A stretch of DNA of 64,000 nucleotides, taken from Bacillota bacterium (GTDB taxonomy: Bacteria > Bacillota > Clostridia > Acetivibrionales > DTU013). The notes beneath the pieces were generated by a model. It did not search any database, had not been told where the DNA came from, and was given only the letters and a program-made list of their open reading frames with translations. A program made the position numbers and the translations under genes. The DNA is taken from contig JAEYOM010000040.1 of the NCBI GenBank assembly GCA_023411715.1, positions 11,900 to 75,899 on the forward strand, written 5' to 3'. Below, in pieces: positions 53,606-62,706 of this stretch (its first letter is position 1; the number at the start of each line of letters is the position of its first letter).

Positions 53606-54832
53606 ATGACTGGAAAAATGCGTAAGCTTTTGAAGAATTACGACAGGGAATTCATATTGTTTCTTCTGGTAGGGGTATTTTTGGGTTTTGGGCAGAGCGT
53701 CGACGGTTCTACTTTCAACAATTTCCTGAAAGAAAAATTTGATATGCTTATTTTACAGCGGTCTGCCTTAGAGATACCCAGAGAATTGCCCGGCTTCCTC
53801 GTTTTTATAATAGTCGGTTTTCTTTATTCCATGGGCGATGTCAGGATCGCGGCTATCGCAAACATGTTCGCCGCAGTCGGAATGCTGTGCCTGGGACTCA
53901 TACCTCCCGTTTACTCAATCGCCTTAGTCTGTATCTTCTTTTACAGCGCAGGCCAGCATGTCTACATGCCTCTGTCGAACACGATAGCAATGAACTTTGC
54001 CAACGATGGCCGGCTCGGGAGAAAACTGGGACAGGTCAGCGCCGCCAACAGCGCTGCGCTTGTTTTCGGAAGCGCCGTCCTTTTTATAGTATTCAGGCTT
54101 GTCAAGGTAAGCTATACGGTAACGTTCGCATGCGGGGCAGCCGCTTTTTTCGCAGCAGCGGTCCTGCTGCTGATGATGAAGCCGTGCAAGCCTGAAAATA
54201 CGAAAAAAAGGTTCGTGTTCAGAAAGAAGTACAAGATTTTCTATATACTCAGCATTTTATACGGAGGCAGAAAACAGATATTCGTTACTTTCGGACCGTG
54301 GGTGCTTGTTGATGTTTACAAGCAGGACGTAACCGCGATGACGCTGCTGTTTTTCATCATCTCCGTTGTTTCGATAGCATTCAAGCCGCTGGTCGGCCAT
54401 CTGATAGACAAAAGGGGAGAGAAGTTCGTTTTGGGCATGGAGGCTTTTATCGTCTTCTTCGTTTGCCTGGGCTACAGTACTGCGGATTGGCTGCTCCCGA
54501 AAACCTGGGCCGTGGTGCTGATCTGCACATGTTATGTATTGGATCAGCTGTTCAGTGCAGTTTCGATGGCGCGTTCCACCTATCTGAAAAAAATTGCGCT
54601 GAGCGACGAGGAAGTGTCTTCGACGCTTTCTCTCGGTATAAGCATAGATCATATCATGTCGATGTTTTTGCCGGTCATAGGTGGGCTGGTTTGGTACGGA
54701 AGCGGCAGCGGAGGGTACAAATACGTTTTCATGGGAGGCGCGGTAATAGCCGTATTGAATTTTATAACGACGAGATTCATAAGAATGGAAAAGCCACAGG
54801 AAAATACCAGAATGGCGAGCCTAGAGGCATAG
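53606..54832 (+). CDS. Major facilitator superfamily transporter
   Basis: 408 residues with about twelve predicted helices, full length for the family. The order of hydrophobic segments and the loop VDVYKQDVTAMTLLFFII / KPLVGHLIDKRGEKFVLG in the middle (MFS motif A-like GHLIDKRG) support the call. There is no clear substrate signature. GCGGAGTGA precedes the ATG. It stands alone, followed by a perfect palindromic terminator. A sugar or drug efflux role cannot be decided from the sequence. Confidence 0.85.
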   Translation: MTGKMRKLLKNYDREFILFLLVGVFLGFGQSVDGSTFNNFLKEKFDMLILQRSALEIPRELPGFLVFIIVGFLYSMGDVRIAAIANMFAAVGMLCLGLIPPVYSIALVCIFFYSAGQHVYMPLSNTIAMNFANDGRLGRKLGQVSAANSAALVFGSAVLFIVFRLVKVSYTVTFACGAAAFFAAAVLLLMMKPCKPENTKKRFVFRKKYKIFYILSILYGGRKQIFVTFGPWVLVDVYKQDVTAMTLLFFIISVVSIAFKPLVGHLIDKRGEKFVLGMEAFIVFFVCLGYSTADWLLPKTWAVVLICTCYVLDQLFSAVSMARSTYLKKIALSDEEVSSTLSLGISIDHIMSMFLPVIGGLVWYGSGSGGYKYVFMGGAVIAVLNFITTRFIRMEKPQENTRMASLEA

Positions 54833-54958
54833 GGTTGAGCGCTAAAAGCCAGAGGCTAGAGGTTAAAAGCAAAGGCTATAGGTTAGAGGTTAGGGGCTAA
54901 AAGCCGGAAGCTCATAGCTACAGGCCGGAGGTTTAAAACTCGAAATACTGAAAAGGAA

Positions 54959-54988
54959 AATACAGAGTCCCAATTGGGACTCTGTATT
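54959..54988. terminator. Perfect 30-bp palindrome, bidirectional terminator
   Basis: AATACAGAGTCCCAA followed by its exact reverse complement, ending TATTATC. The symmetric arms with A- and T-rich ends would work in both directions. Confidence 0.8.
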
Positions 54989-55218
54989 ATCTCAGTTGTA
55001 AACTTTTTATCCGGGTTAAACAAAAGAGAGTCGTTCTACGAACGAGTAAGTTCATTATACTAGTACTAAAATACTATGTCAATGAGTACGTAGTCCTATT
55101 TTTTTCGCGTGTAAGCAGTCCCGTTTTCCCGCATTATTCTCTGTTTGCCTTTTTATTGCCGGACTCCTTAAGTCACTTCAATAAACCGAAATAACTGGGT
55201 TTGCTGGTTACAAATATT

Positions 55219-55246
55219 TTGCAAATGACTCATAAAGTGTTATAAT
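55219..55246 (+). promoter_or_regulatory. Promoter of rnjA
   Basis: TTGCAA (55219-55224), 16 nt, TATAAT (55241-55246). Confidence 0.6.
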
Positions 55247-55327
55247 GGGTAAGATGTATAGAAATCGTACATATTGAACGGTTAAATGTTGAAAGATACT
55301 ATGTAAGAAAGTTTTGGAGGATATAAC

Positions 55328-57004
55328 GTGTCAAAAAGCAAACAGAGACAGAAACTTAAAGTAATACCGCTGGGCGGTCTGCAAGAAATAGGCAAAAATA
55401 TAACTGTTTTCGAATACGGTGAAGATATAATTGTAGTGGATTGCGGTCTGGCTTTTCCCGAGGACGACATGCTGGGTATAGACCTCGTGATACCAGACGT
55501 CTCATACCTGGTGAAAAACAGGGAAAAGATCAGGGGAATAGTACTGACGCACGGGCATGAGGATCATATCGGTGCTATGCCATATTTTCTCAAGGAGATA
55601 AATGTGCCGGTCTATGCAACAAGGCTGACCAACGGCCTGCTCAAGTATAAACTTGAGGAGCATGGCCTGCTTTCTGTGGTCGAACTAAAAGATGTCGAAC
55701 CTGGCGAAACTATACAGCTCGGCGCGTTCAAAGTGGAGTTCATACGGTCGACGCACAGCATTGCCGATTCCGTTGCGCTTGCTTTGCATACGCCTGCAGG
55801 GATAGTCGTTCACACATCCGATTTTAAGATAGATTATACGCCGATACAGGGCAAACCTATCGATCTGGCCCGTTTGGCCGAACTCGGCAAAAAAGGCGTG
55901 CTGCTGCTTATGTGCGACAGTACCAATGTTGAGCGGCCCGGTTATACCATGTCGGAGAGAACAGTAGGGGATACCTTCGACGAAATATTCATAAATGCAA
56001 AAAGCAGAATAATAGTCGCAAGCTTTGCTTCAAATGTGGACAGGATCCAGCAGGTCATCAATGCCGCGTGTAAATTCGGCAGGAAGGTAACGGTTGTCGG
56101 CAGGAGCATGGTGAATGTCGTGAATGCCGCAAAGGAACTGGGTTACCTCAATATACCCGAGGGTACGATGATAGACATCGACTTGATAGATAAATATCCA
56201 TCCGACAGAATGGTGGTCATAACTACCGGAAGCCAGGGCGAGCCCATGTCAGGCCTGTCAAGGATGGCGGCGTCTGAGCATAAGAAGGTCGAGATAGAGC
56301 CGGGAGATCTGATAATAATCTCCGCATCACCTATACCGGGAAACGAAAAACCGATCATAAAGGTGATCAATGAGTTGTTCAAAAAAGGCGCCGACGTCAT
56401 TTACGAATCCCTGGCGGAGGTACATGTGTCAGGGCATGCCTGCCGCGAGGAGCTCAAGCTTATACATAACCTGGTAAAACCCAAGTTCTTTATGCCAGTA
56501 CACGGAGAATACAGGCATCTGAAACAGCATGCCAACCTTGCAAGTAAGCTTGGCATGCCGTCTGAAAACATTTTCATGATGGAAAACGGTAAGGTGCTCG
56601 AATTGAGTTCGGATTCCGCAAAGATCAACGGCTCAGTCACTTCGGGAAGAGTGCTTGTCGACGGCCTCGGCGTAGGAGATGTGGGAAGCATAGTATTAAG
56701 GGACAGGAAGCTTCTGTCGCAGGATGGGTTGATAGTTGTAGTCATAACCATTGAAAAGGAGTCCGGGCAGCTACTGGCCGGTCCGGATATCATTTCACGA
56801 GGTTTTGTCTATGTGCGTGAAGCTGAGGATCTTATAGAAGAATCACGCGAATTGATAAAAAATACTCTCGCGAAATTTGAAAATTCAAAGAACAAAAACG
56901 ATTGGTCCGCCAAGAAAGGCCAGATCAAGGATGAACTGAGAGATTTCCTGTTTGAAAAGACAAAGCGCAAGCCTGTAATACTACCAATAATAATGGAAAT
57001 ATAA
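55328..57004 (+). CDS. rnjA: Ribonuclease J
   Basis: 558 residues; endo- and 5'-to-3' exoribonuclease central to mRNA turnover and rRNA processing in Firmicutes. Beta-lactamase core with IPLGGLQEIGKN, the metal motif LTHGHEDHIGA, HTSDFKIDYTP and, after the beta-CASP domain, VHVSGHACREELKLI and FMPVHGEYRHL. The C-terminal domain (~450-558) is complete. The start is GTG 55328 with TTGGAGG 6-8 nt upstream; no better start exists. Whether it is J1 or J2 depends on other copies in the genome. A terminator follows at once. Confidence 0.96.
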   Translation: MSKSKQRQKLKVIPLGGLQEIGKNITVFEYGEDIIVVDCGLAFPEDDMLGIDLVIPDVSYLVKNREKIRGIVLTHGHEDHIGAMPYFLKEINVPVYATRLTNGLLKYKLEEHGLLSVVELKDVEPGETIQLGAFKVEFIRSTHSIADSVALALHTPAGIVVHTSDFKIDYTPIQGKPIDLARLAELGKKGVLLLMCDSTNVERPGYTMSERTVGDTFDEIFINAKSRIIVASFASNVDRIQQVINAACKFGRKVTVVGRSMVNVVNAAKELGYLNIPEGTMIDIDLIDKYPSDRMVVITTGSQGEPMSGLSRMAASEHKKVEIEPGDLIIISASPIPGNEKPIIKVINELFKKGADVIYESLAEVHVSGHACREELKLIHNLVKPKFFMPVHGEYRHLKQHANLASKLGMPSENIFMMENGKVLELSSDSAKINGSVTSGRVLVDGLGVGDVGSIVLRDRKLLSQDGLIVVVITIEKESGQLLAGPDIISRGFVYVREAEDLIEESRELIKNTLAKFENSKNKNDWSAKKGQIKDELRDFLFEKTKRKPVILPIIMEI

Positions 57005-57010
57005 AATAAA

Positions 57011-57033
57011 AAACCGGCTTAGCCGGTTTTTTT
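57011..57033 (+). terminator. Terminator of rnjA
   Basis: AAACCGGC, TTA, GCCGGTTT, then TTTT. Confidence 0.93.
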
Positions 57034-57047
57034 GAAACGTAAAACGG

Positions 57048-57103
57048 AGGGACGGTTCTTTTGTTTCATTTTGCACGTAAAATGAAACAAAAGAACCGTC
57101 CCT
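57048..57103. repeat. Inverted pair of the GAACCGTCCC repeat
   Basis: A perfect 25-bp inverted repeat: AGGGACGGTTCTTTTGTTTC... (57048-57072), loop GCACGT, and its reverse complement (57079-57103). It consists of two head-to-head copies of the motif also found at 29455-29590 and near 62452. It lies between the convergent rnjA and tyrS genes, ending 5 bp before the tyrS stop, and could terminate both. Confidence 0.88.
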
Positions 57104-57108
57104 ATGTT

Positions 57109-58338
57109 TCACTTTACGATCAATTTATGGTATGTCTTTTTGCCTTTTTTTATGATCAGCTCATTATTTTTAAATAAATCCTTCGTTATAATGAAGTCAA
57201 TGGCGGTCACGGGGCCTTCCCCGAGGTAGATGCCGCCCTGCTGTATCAGTCTGCGCCCTTCGCCTTTTGAAGGTACCAGCCCGGTTTTCATCAGTATGTC
57301 TATTATATTGATACCGCCTGTCAGTTCATCGGAGGCTATCTCGGTAGTCGGCATGTTGCTGGTGTTTCCGCCGCCGCCAAACAGGGCTTCAGCCAGCTGT
57401 CGCGCCTTGGAAGCTTCATCTTCGCCGTGCACGAGTTTCGTAACTTCATACGCGAGCACTTTTTTAGCTTCGTTTATCTGTTCGTTTTTCAGTTCGGCCA
57501 GCTTCCCGATCTCGCTCATAGGGAGGAAGGTCAGAAGTTTCAGGCACTTTATGACATCGGCGTCATCTACGTTTCTCCAGTACTGGTAGAAATCATAGGG
57601 CGAAGTCTTCTCCGCATCAAGCCAGAGCGCGCCTTTTTCGGTTTTGCCCATTTTTTTGCCTTCGCTGTTGGTAAGCAGGGTAAAGGTCATTCCGTAGGCT
57701 TCCTTGCCTTCTACTCGCCTGATCAGCTCAATACCGCCTATTATGTTGCTCCACTGGTCGTCTCCGCCGAGCTGTATCCGGCAGCCGTATTTCTGGTTCA
57801 GCACGAGGAAGTCGTAACTCTGCATGAGCATATAATTGAATTCGATAAAGGTCAGACCTTTTTCCATCCTGGATTTGAAGCATTCCGCCGTCAGCATCCT
57901 GTTGACGGAAAAATGTACGCCGATATCCCTTAGAAATTCGACGTAGTTGAGTTCGAGGAGCCAATCCGAGTTATTCACCATCATAGCCCTGTCATTTGTA
58001 AAATCTATAAATTTCGAAAGTTGGACCTTGAATTTATCGGCATTATATTTTATTGTTTCGCGCGTCATCATTTTACGCATGTCGGTCCTGCCGGATGGAT
58101 CCCCGACCATTGCAGTACCGCCGCCTATGAGTGCGACCGGTTTGTGTCCTGCGCGCTGCATGTGCGCCATTACCATCATTTGCAGGAAATGCCCTACGTG
58201 AAGGCTGTCGGCCGTAGGATCGAAGCCTATGTAGAAGGTGACCTTCTCGTTTTCAAGAAGCTGTTTTATTTCCTCTTCATGAGTTAGCTGTGCGATAAAA
58301 CCGCGTTCCTTTAGTATATCGTACACGTTGTTCGACAT
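57109..58338 (-). CDS. tyrS: Tyrosyl-tRNA synthetase
   Basis: Class I synthetase charging tRNA-Tyr, 409 residues. The HIGH motif is [11 protein letters not shown] (as HVGH), the tyrosine pocket is in [11 protein letters not shown] and GGDDQWSNI, and the signature loop KMGKT is in [13 protein letters not shown]-terminal S4-like domain ([10 protein letters not shown]) completes it. GAGG lies upstream of the ATG. No T-box leader was recognised in the upstream 300 bp, although tyrS genes in this phylum often have one. It is convergent with rnjA. Confidence 0.97.
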   Translation of the reverse strand: MSNNVYDILKERGFIAQLTHEEEIKQLLENEKVTFYIGFDPTADSLHVGHFLQMMVMAHMQRAGHKPVALIGGGTAMVGDPSGRTDMRKMMTRETIKYNADKFKVQLSKFIDFTNDRAMMVNNSDWLLELNYVEFLRDIGVHFSVNRMLTAECFKSRMEKGLTFIEFNYMLMQSYDFLVLNQKYGCRIQLGGDDQWSNIIGGIELIRRVEGKEAYGMTFTLLTNSEGKKMGKTEKGALWLDAEKTSPYDFYQYWRNVDDADVIKCLKLLTFLPMSEIGKLAELKNEQINEAKKVLAYEVTKLVHGEDEASKARQLAEALFGGGGNTSNMPTTEIASDELTGGINIIDILMKTGLVPSKGEGRRLIQQGGIYLGEGPVTAIDFIITKDLFKNNELIIKKGKKTYHKLIVK

Positions 58339-58452
58339 AATCTCATTACCTCTGCGTTTTGCTTTTTGTGTATTTTACCATACTGCCGCCGGTAATTCAA
58401 GGTTGTACGGGCAAATGAAACAGAGGGACAAGCTCAGTTGACAAATAAAAGG

Positions 58453-58482
58453 CAAATAAAAGGAGACCGTTTTCAGGTCTCC
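58453..58482 (-). terminator. Terminator of the 58649-59053 gene
   Basis: On the minus strand GGAGACC, TGAAAAC loop, GGTCTCC, then TTTTATTTG. Confidence 0.75.
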
Positions 58483-58648
58483 ACTAATCTTTTTATTAAG
58501 CTCTGTTAGATTATGTTGTTGCTTTTATGTTATGAAAAATGGTGCTGTTTCGTAATCGGATTTGCACCAATTATAAATATTATGACATGCGTATAAACAA
58601 TTACATAAGGTAAAGCTTATAATCTCTACAACAAATTGATTTATTTCA

Positions 58649-59053
58649 TTACTTAAAATATACATCAACTACGGTAATATGGTTGTCATATTGATTTGTA
58701 CCAGATAATAAATCAAATACATTCAAATTGTTAGAATCTATATGATTACTTTTTAATTCCTTTGTAGGAATAGTCATAATCATGTTTGCTCCTATTATAT
58801 CGGGTAGGTTTGTTTGTAGCAATTCCTTTTGTAATTCTTTATCTTCTACTTTTAAAACTTTAGTCGTATTTTTCATACTATCAAATTTAATAGTAACATA
58901 TCCAATATCTTGTTGTTGAGAATAATCTTCTGCTGAACACCCGACAGCAATGAATGAACTGAAATCTTTAGGTCTATTAGTTAAAAACAGAACAACTGAC
59001 GAAATTACAGCTACAGTTATAAACATGATAAGGATAATTTTCTTTTTGCTCAA
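58649..59053 (-). CDS. Single-pass membrane protein of unknown function
   Basis: 134 residues from TTG 59053; the longer open frame starts at 59068, but GGAGG lies within it and 8 nt before TTG 59053. One membrane segment near the N-terminus (IILIMFITVAVISSVVLFL) is followed by a short extracytoplasmic domain without a recognised family. The gene is much more AT-rich than the flanking genes, like 28727-29251, suggesting horizontal origin or fast evolution. The end of the transcript is marked by a terminator. Confidence 0.65.
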   Translation of the reverse strand: MSKKKIILIMFITVAVISSVVLFLTNRPKDFSSFIAVGCSAEDYSQQQDIGYVTIKFDSMKNTTKVLKVEDKELQKELLQTNLPDIIGANMIMTIPTKELKSNHIDSNNLNVFDLLSGTNQYDNHITVVDVYFK

Positions 59054-59377
59054 TAGATATTCCTCCACTTATTATACATATTATCTACCTCGCAGTTATT
59101 CTAGTGTTATCTCGAATAGCAACCCGTGCCAAGTTTGTGAAAATTATACATATATAGCCTTGCAACCAAGGTATTGTTTGATTTAGCAGTCAATGAACTT
59201 TGTAGTGCTATGGACAAATTTAAAAATGTTCAATATTCTGATTCTTTGAAAACTGTATAATACCGCTCCTGACGATTATATTAGTGCAATTACACCATAA
59301 ATCGAACAAATGTTAAAATAACAACAATTATATCTAGAAGCTCTTTTTATTAAAATAGGATGCTCTTGCTACGGGCA
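59054..59377. other. AT-rich gap without a recognised gene
   Basis: About 320 bp, AT-rich, holding the upstream region of the 58649-59053 gene. Only short frames without ribosome binding sites were seen, and no hairpin or repeat stands out. Confidence 0.7.
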
Positions 59378-60178
59378 TCAAGCTGCGGAAGTCCTGCCGG
59401 TCATGTCGCGATAGACCATGAGGAGGAATACGGACATTACGAAATATTGTCCGGCCGGAACGACGCTGTATATGATTGGCCCGAGCAGCGGGATAAATTT
59501 AAGGAGGCCCAGTATGAAACCGGCTATGGTGAACAGTATCCAGACCAGTAAAGTGATTCCCAAAACTGTCCAGAAGCAGTTACGGACGATCTCGATTGAT
59601 TTCTTAGCCGCATCGATCACGCTGAGTCCGTCAACCACCATGGCGGAGAACCATAAGCTCAGCAGAATAGTTAAAGCAATAAAGCCAATCGAAATTGCAA
59701 ATATAATAATGTACAAAAGTACAGTTCCCAGAATGCCGAGAAGCCCCAGCAGCCACCCGAGGAGTAATACCACTATACAAAATGCGATAGATAATCCAAG
59801 CACTAAAACTATCATACCAACAACATACATTACAAATTTTGCAAAATTGTTGCTGATGGCTGAACCAAGGTCGTTCAGGCTTGAATTTCCCGTCTCAAGG
59901 CTCTTGTTGACAAGGCCGTAGGTTGCCGGCGCGTAAATAAGCGTTGCTATTAAAGAAACTATTCCGGCGCCTGCAGCAGCTCCCATCATCGAGGTCATCG
60001 ACGCGAGCAATGCGCCGGGGTCGGTGATATTACCCGGATTCATCAGTGATGTAATAGTACTGATACTAGGCGTAGCTGCACTGCTGATCAAACTGGCTAT
60101 TGCTGACAATACGAAAACCGGGAGTATGAGCATCCAGTTTTTGATTGAGAAACTAACTGCGTTTGACAGATATTTCAT
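59378..60178 (-). CDS. Polytopic membrane protein of unknown function
   Basis: 266 residues with about six hydrophobic segments (e.g. WMLILPVFVLSAIASLISS, FVMYVVGMIVLVLGLSIAFC, TVLGITLLVWILFTIAGFIL). The pattern, including the amphipathic GLSVIDAAKKSIEIVRNCFW before the late helices, resembles the glycerophosphoryl diester phosphodiesterase membrane-domain / DUF975-like group of membrane proteins, but no enzymatic domain is attached. GGAGGTG precedes the ATG. It is between an AT-rich gap and tmcAL, on the same strand; its role is unknown. Confidence 0.75.
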   Translation of the reverse strand: MKYLSNAVSFSIKNWMLILPVFVLSAIASLISSAATPSISTITSLMNPGNITDPGALLASMTSMMGAAAGAGIVSLIATLIYAPATYGLVNKSLETGNSSLNDLGSAISNNFAKFVMYVVGMIVLVLGLSIAFCIVVLLLGWLLGLLGILGTVLLYIIIFAISIGFIALTILLSLWFSAMVVDGLSVIDAAKKSIEIVRNCFWTVLGITLLVWILFTIAGFILGLLKFIPLLGPIIYSVVPAGQYFVMSVFLLMVYRDMTGRTSAA

Positions 60179-60264
60179 ACAACACCTCCATTATATTTAT
60201 ATATATTCCTATTCTATACAGTTTGAAAAATTCCTTCTGGTAAAAGAAAAATGTGAACAAATTG

Positions 60265-61521
60265 TTAACACATAACCACATTTCTTGTGAATTCGGTCCC
60301 GGACTTGCGCATATGGGGATTCTGGCAGGCGATAACATACTGATCGGTGGCTGCCGCTTCCAGCTTAAGCATTCTGGCGACTCCATCGACTGGTGAATTT
60401 TTATGGCCGGCGGTTTTTGTGATGACGGGAAGCGTTGATTTGCCTCGTATTTTGGAAAGCAATTTTCTTCCTGTTTCATTGAAACCCAGGATCCTTATGT
60501 AGGCCGGACCGCCAAGGCGGGTAAAATATTCAAGCGAATCATTGTCAAGACTGGCCAGCGCACTGAACAATATCCTCTGGACGCGGGTAATCGTGTACCG
60601 CCTGGTACAGATATTGTCGACAAGTTCCTGCCAGGCAGCCGAATTGTCAGCAGCCAGCTTGATCCTGTTTTCAAGGCCGCTTTCCATATATGGCAGATTT
60701 CTGATTTCATCGTTTGTCATTTTTCTGAGGGTCGATAGCAGAAGCTGCGCGTAATCCTGAGGGAACAGGGGACCTCTGCCTGCTTCAGTCTCACGCTCCA
60801 TTATTGCAAGCGAAGTATTTGGCATACAGGATTCCAGCAGTTCTCTTGCGCCAAACCAGGGATTTGCAGATAACACCTTTCTTATTGACGTAGCGCTGCT
60901 TAAGCTTCCGGTCAATTCGACGGCATTGTAACTGTTTCCCACCCTTCCCACAGTTAGCGGAACGATCCTGCTGTTCAGCCGCTTGAGTGCCTTGAGGTAT
61001 TCTATGCCCAATATATTGTTGGAATTTTTAAGTAATTCTGAAAGGTCGTCTTTATGGTACTTTGCTTTAAGGTATTCTGAAAGCGCTCTTTGTCTGGCGG
61101 CGGGGAAGGATTTTCCGGAGGACAGGCAAGCTTTGAGCAGAGTTTTATATTCGTCAGGCTCGTCAAAGAGAATAGCTGCTATCCGCTCCAATTTATTGAT
61201 CAGACCGGACTCGCTGCCGAAACACATCGTGTCGACTACGCCAAGGCTGTCCAGCAGCTTGATGGCTCCATAGGCGAAATATTCCGCGCTTGACATCGCA
61301 TATAATACCGGCAGCTCTATTACAAGATCTACGCCGTAATGCAAAGCCATCTCGGCCCTGGCCCATTTATCGACCACAGCCGGTTCGCCGCGCTGTGTGA
61401 AATTGCCGCTCATCACTGCAACGACACAGTCAGCTCCCGTCAATGCCCTCGACGTCTCAAGATGATACAAATGTCCATTGTGGAACGGATTGTACTCGGC
61501 GACTATTCCAAGGACTTTCAT
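60265..61521 (-). CDS. tmcAL: tRNA(Met) cytidine acetate ligase
   Basis: 418 residues. A nucleotidyltransferase-fold N-terminus with VAEYNPFHNGHLYHL (HxGH-like motif) is followed by AVMSGNFTQRGEPAV and the C-terminal RNA-binding region. The family (YlbM in Bacillus) uses acetate and ATP to form N4-acetylcytidine at the wobble position of elongator tRNA-Met. The ribosome binding site is CGGAGGAAAG. Position next to a corrinoid-type methyltransferase is not functionally explained. The older name, nucleotidyltransferase, is uninformative. Confidence 0.93.
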   Translation of the reverse strand: MKVLGIVAEYNPFHNGHLYHLETSRALTGADCVVAVMSGNFTQRGEPAVVDKWARAEMALHYGVDLVIELPVLYAMSSAEYFAYGAIKLLDSLGVVDTMCFGSESGLINKLERIAAILFDEPDEYKTLLKACLSSGKSFPAARQRALSEYLKAKYHKDDLSELLKNSNNILGIEYLKALKRLNSRIVPLTVGRVGNSYNAVELTGSLSSATSIRKVLSANPWFGARELLESCMPNTSLAIMERETEAGRGPLFPQDYAQLLLSTLRKMTNDEIRNLPYMESGLENRIKLAADNSAAWQELVDNICTRRYTITRVQRILFSALASLDNDSLEYFTRLGGPAYIRILGFNETGRKLLSKIRGKSTLPVITKTAGHKNSPVDGVARMLKLEAAATDQYVIACQNPHMRKSGTEFTRNVVMC

Positions 61522-61555
61522 GCTTTCCTCCGGGCAGTTGTCGATGCATTACTGC

Positions 61556-62356
61556 TCATATTTCAAAAAGTCCTTCCCTGAATTTCATCAGATAATCCAT
61601 ACAGAATTCATCATAACCAAGCAAAGCTTCGGTTGCGTAGACGAAGGTCATAAGCTTGTTGTCCAGGGGATCCAGGATCGCGCCATCCATACCGGAAGTC
61701 ATTGCGGCGATGAGGAAGGACTGGTTCATTACCTTGCGCGCAGGTATACCGAAGGATATGTTGCTGAGACCGCAGGTGATATGCACTTCAGGGAACTCTT
61801 CCTTTACCTTGCGGATGGTCTCGAGGGCTACTTTACCGTAATGGGTGCCTGTTCCTATCGGCCTGACCATCGGATCTATATATATATCGGAAATGGAGAC
61901 GCCTTTGGCAGTAAGGCCGGATATCAGCCTTTCGGCAATCGACACTCTTTCGTCGACTGTCTCGGGCATGCCGGAATCATCCATGCACAATGCCACGATA
62001 CCGGTGTTATATTCGAGTACCAGTGGAAGAACAGCATTATATCTTTCCTTTTCGAATGTTATCGAATTGATGATCGGCTTTGGTGTTTTTACTGACTTCA
62101 AAGCTCTTTCGATCGCCGCAGGGTTGGGTGAATCTATGGACAGCGGCGTGTCTACTGCTTCCTGGACGGTTTTTACAAGCCATTCCAGTTTTTCAGGCTC
62201 GTCATTTATGAACATGCCTGCATTTACGTCTATATAGGCAGCCCCTGCATCATATTGCTTTTTTGCAAGTTCCTGTACGAATGCCGTGTCAGAAGTTTCG
62301 ATTGCTGCTCTTGCCGCTTTCAGAGTGCTGTTCAGTTTTTCGCCGATGATTATCAT
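61556..62356 (-). CDS. Methyltetrahydrofolate:corrinoid methyltransferase (AcsE-like)
   Basis: 266 residues, one pterin-binding TIM barrel. The sequence follows AcsE closely in layout: GEKLNSTLKAARAAIE, AGAAYIDVNAGMF, TPLSIDSPNPAAIERAL, PIINSITFEKERY, YIDPMVRPIGTGT and the late CGLSNISFGIP. AcsE moves the methyl group of methyl-H4folate to the corrinoid iron-sulfur protein in the Wood-Ljungdahl pathway. No corrinoid protein, CODH/ACS or other pathway gene lies in the window, so an alternative role in methionine or methylamine metabolism is possible. The start has AAGGACGG upstream. Confidence 0.9.
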   Translation of the reverse strand: MIIIGEKLNSTLKAARAAIETSDTAFVQELAKKQYDAGAAYIDVNAGMFINDEPEKLEWLVKTVQEAVDTPLSIDSPNPAAIERALKSVKTPKPIINSITFEKERYNAVLPLVLEYNTGIVALCMDDSGMPETVDERVSIAERLISGLTAKGVSISDIYIDPMVRPIGTGTHYGKVALETIRKVKEEFPEVHITCGLSNISFGIPARKVMNQSFLIAAMTSGMDGAILDPLDNKLMTFVYATEALLGYDEFCMDYLMKFREGLFEI

Positions 62357-62451
62357 TTTTTACCGTCCTTAAAAAATAATTATTATAGGATATTTTCTTT
62401 AAATATTATAAACTAATGCAGATACTAAAACAAGAAATTACTGTAAGGCAC

Positions 62452-62612
62452 AGACGAAACAAAAGAACCGTCCGAAACCACTGAAAAAGTCTATATTTTA
62501 TTGATAAAAGCGCCTGAAACCCGCTTAGCTTCGTTACCATTTTTCCGTAAAGGGTACTTCTTCAGCAGTTTCGAACCGTCCCTGCGTTCCACTGCGTTCC
62601 CTGTGTTTCACC
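62452..62612. repeat. Further copies of the GAACCGTCCC motif
   Basis: GACGAAACAAAAGAACCGTC at 62452-62471, and a second, inverted-looking group with CGAACCGTCCCTGCGTTCC near 62573 and GCGTTCCCTGTGTTTCA to 62612. They fill the divergent gap between the AcsE-like gene and priA. The remaining sequence up to 62706 is AT-rich and holds the priA upstream region. No gene was seen. Confidence 0.7.
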
Positions 62613-62706
62613 AGCATAGCTGTTTTACTCCTGTTTATGTTGAGGTATAATTAAGTTAGGCCGGAATTGTTTACTTATTATGTTTTCCCGATCGAAAGGA
62701 ACCACA

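Larger units (their letters stand above)
54833..55327. other. Intergenic region before RNase J
   Basis: Starts with about 100 bp of low-complexity repeats (variants of AGGCTAGAGGTTAAAAGC, 54850-54935), then the palindromic terminator at 54959-54988. The rest is AT-rich and holds the rnjA promoter near 55219-55246. CGTTCTACGAACG at about 55033 is a short palindrome. No gene was seen. Confidence 0.7.
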
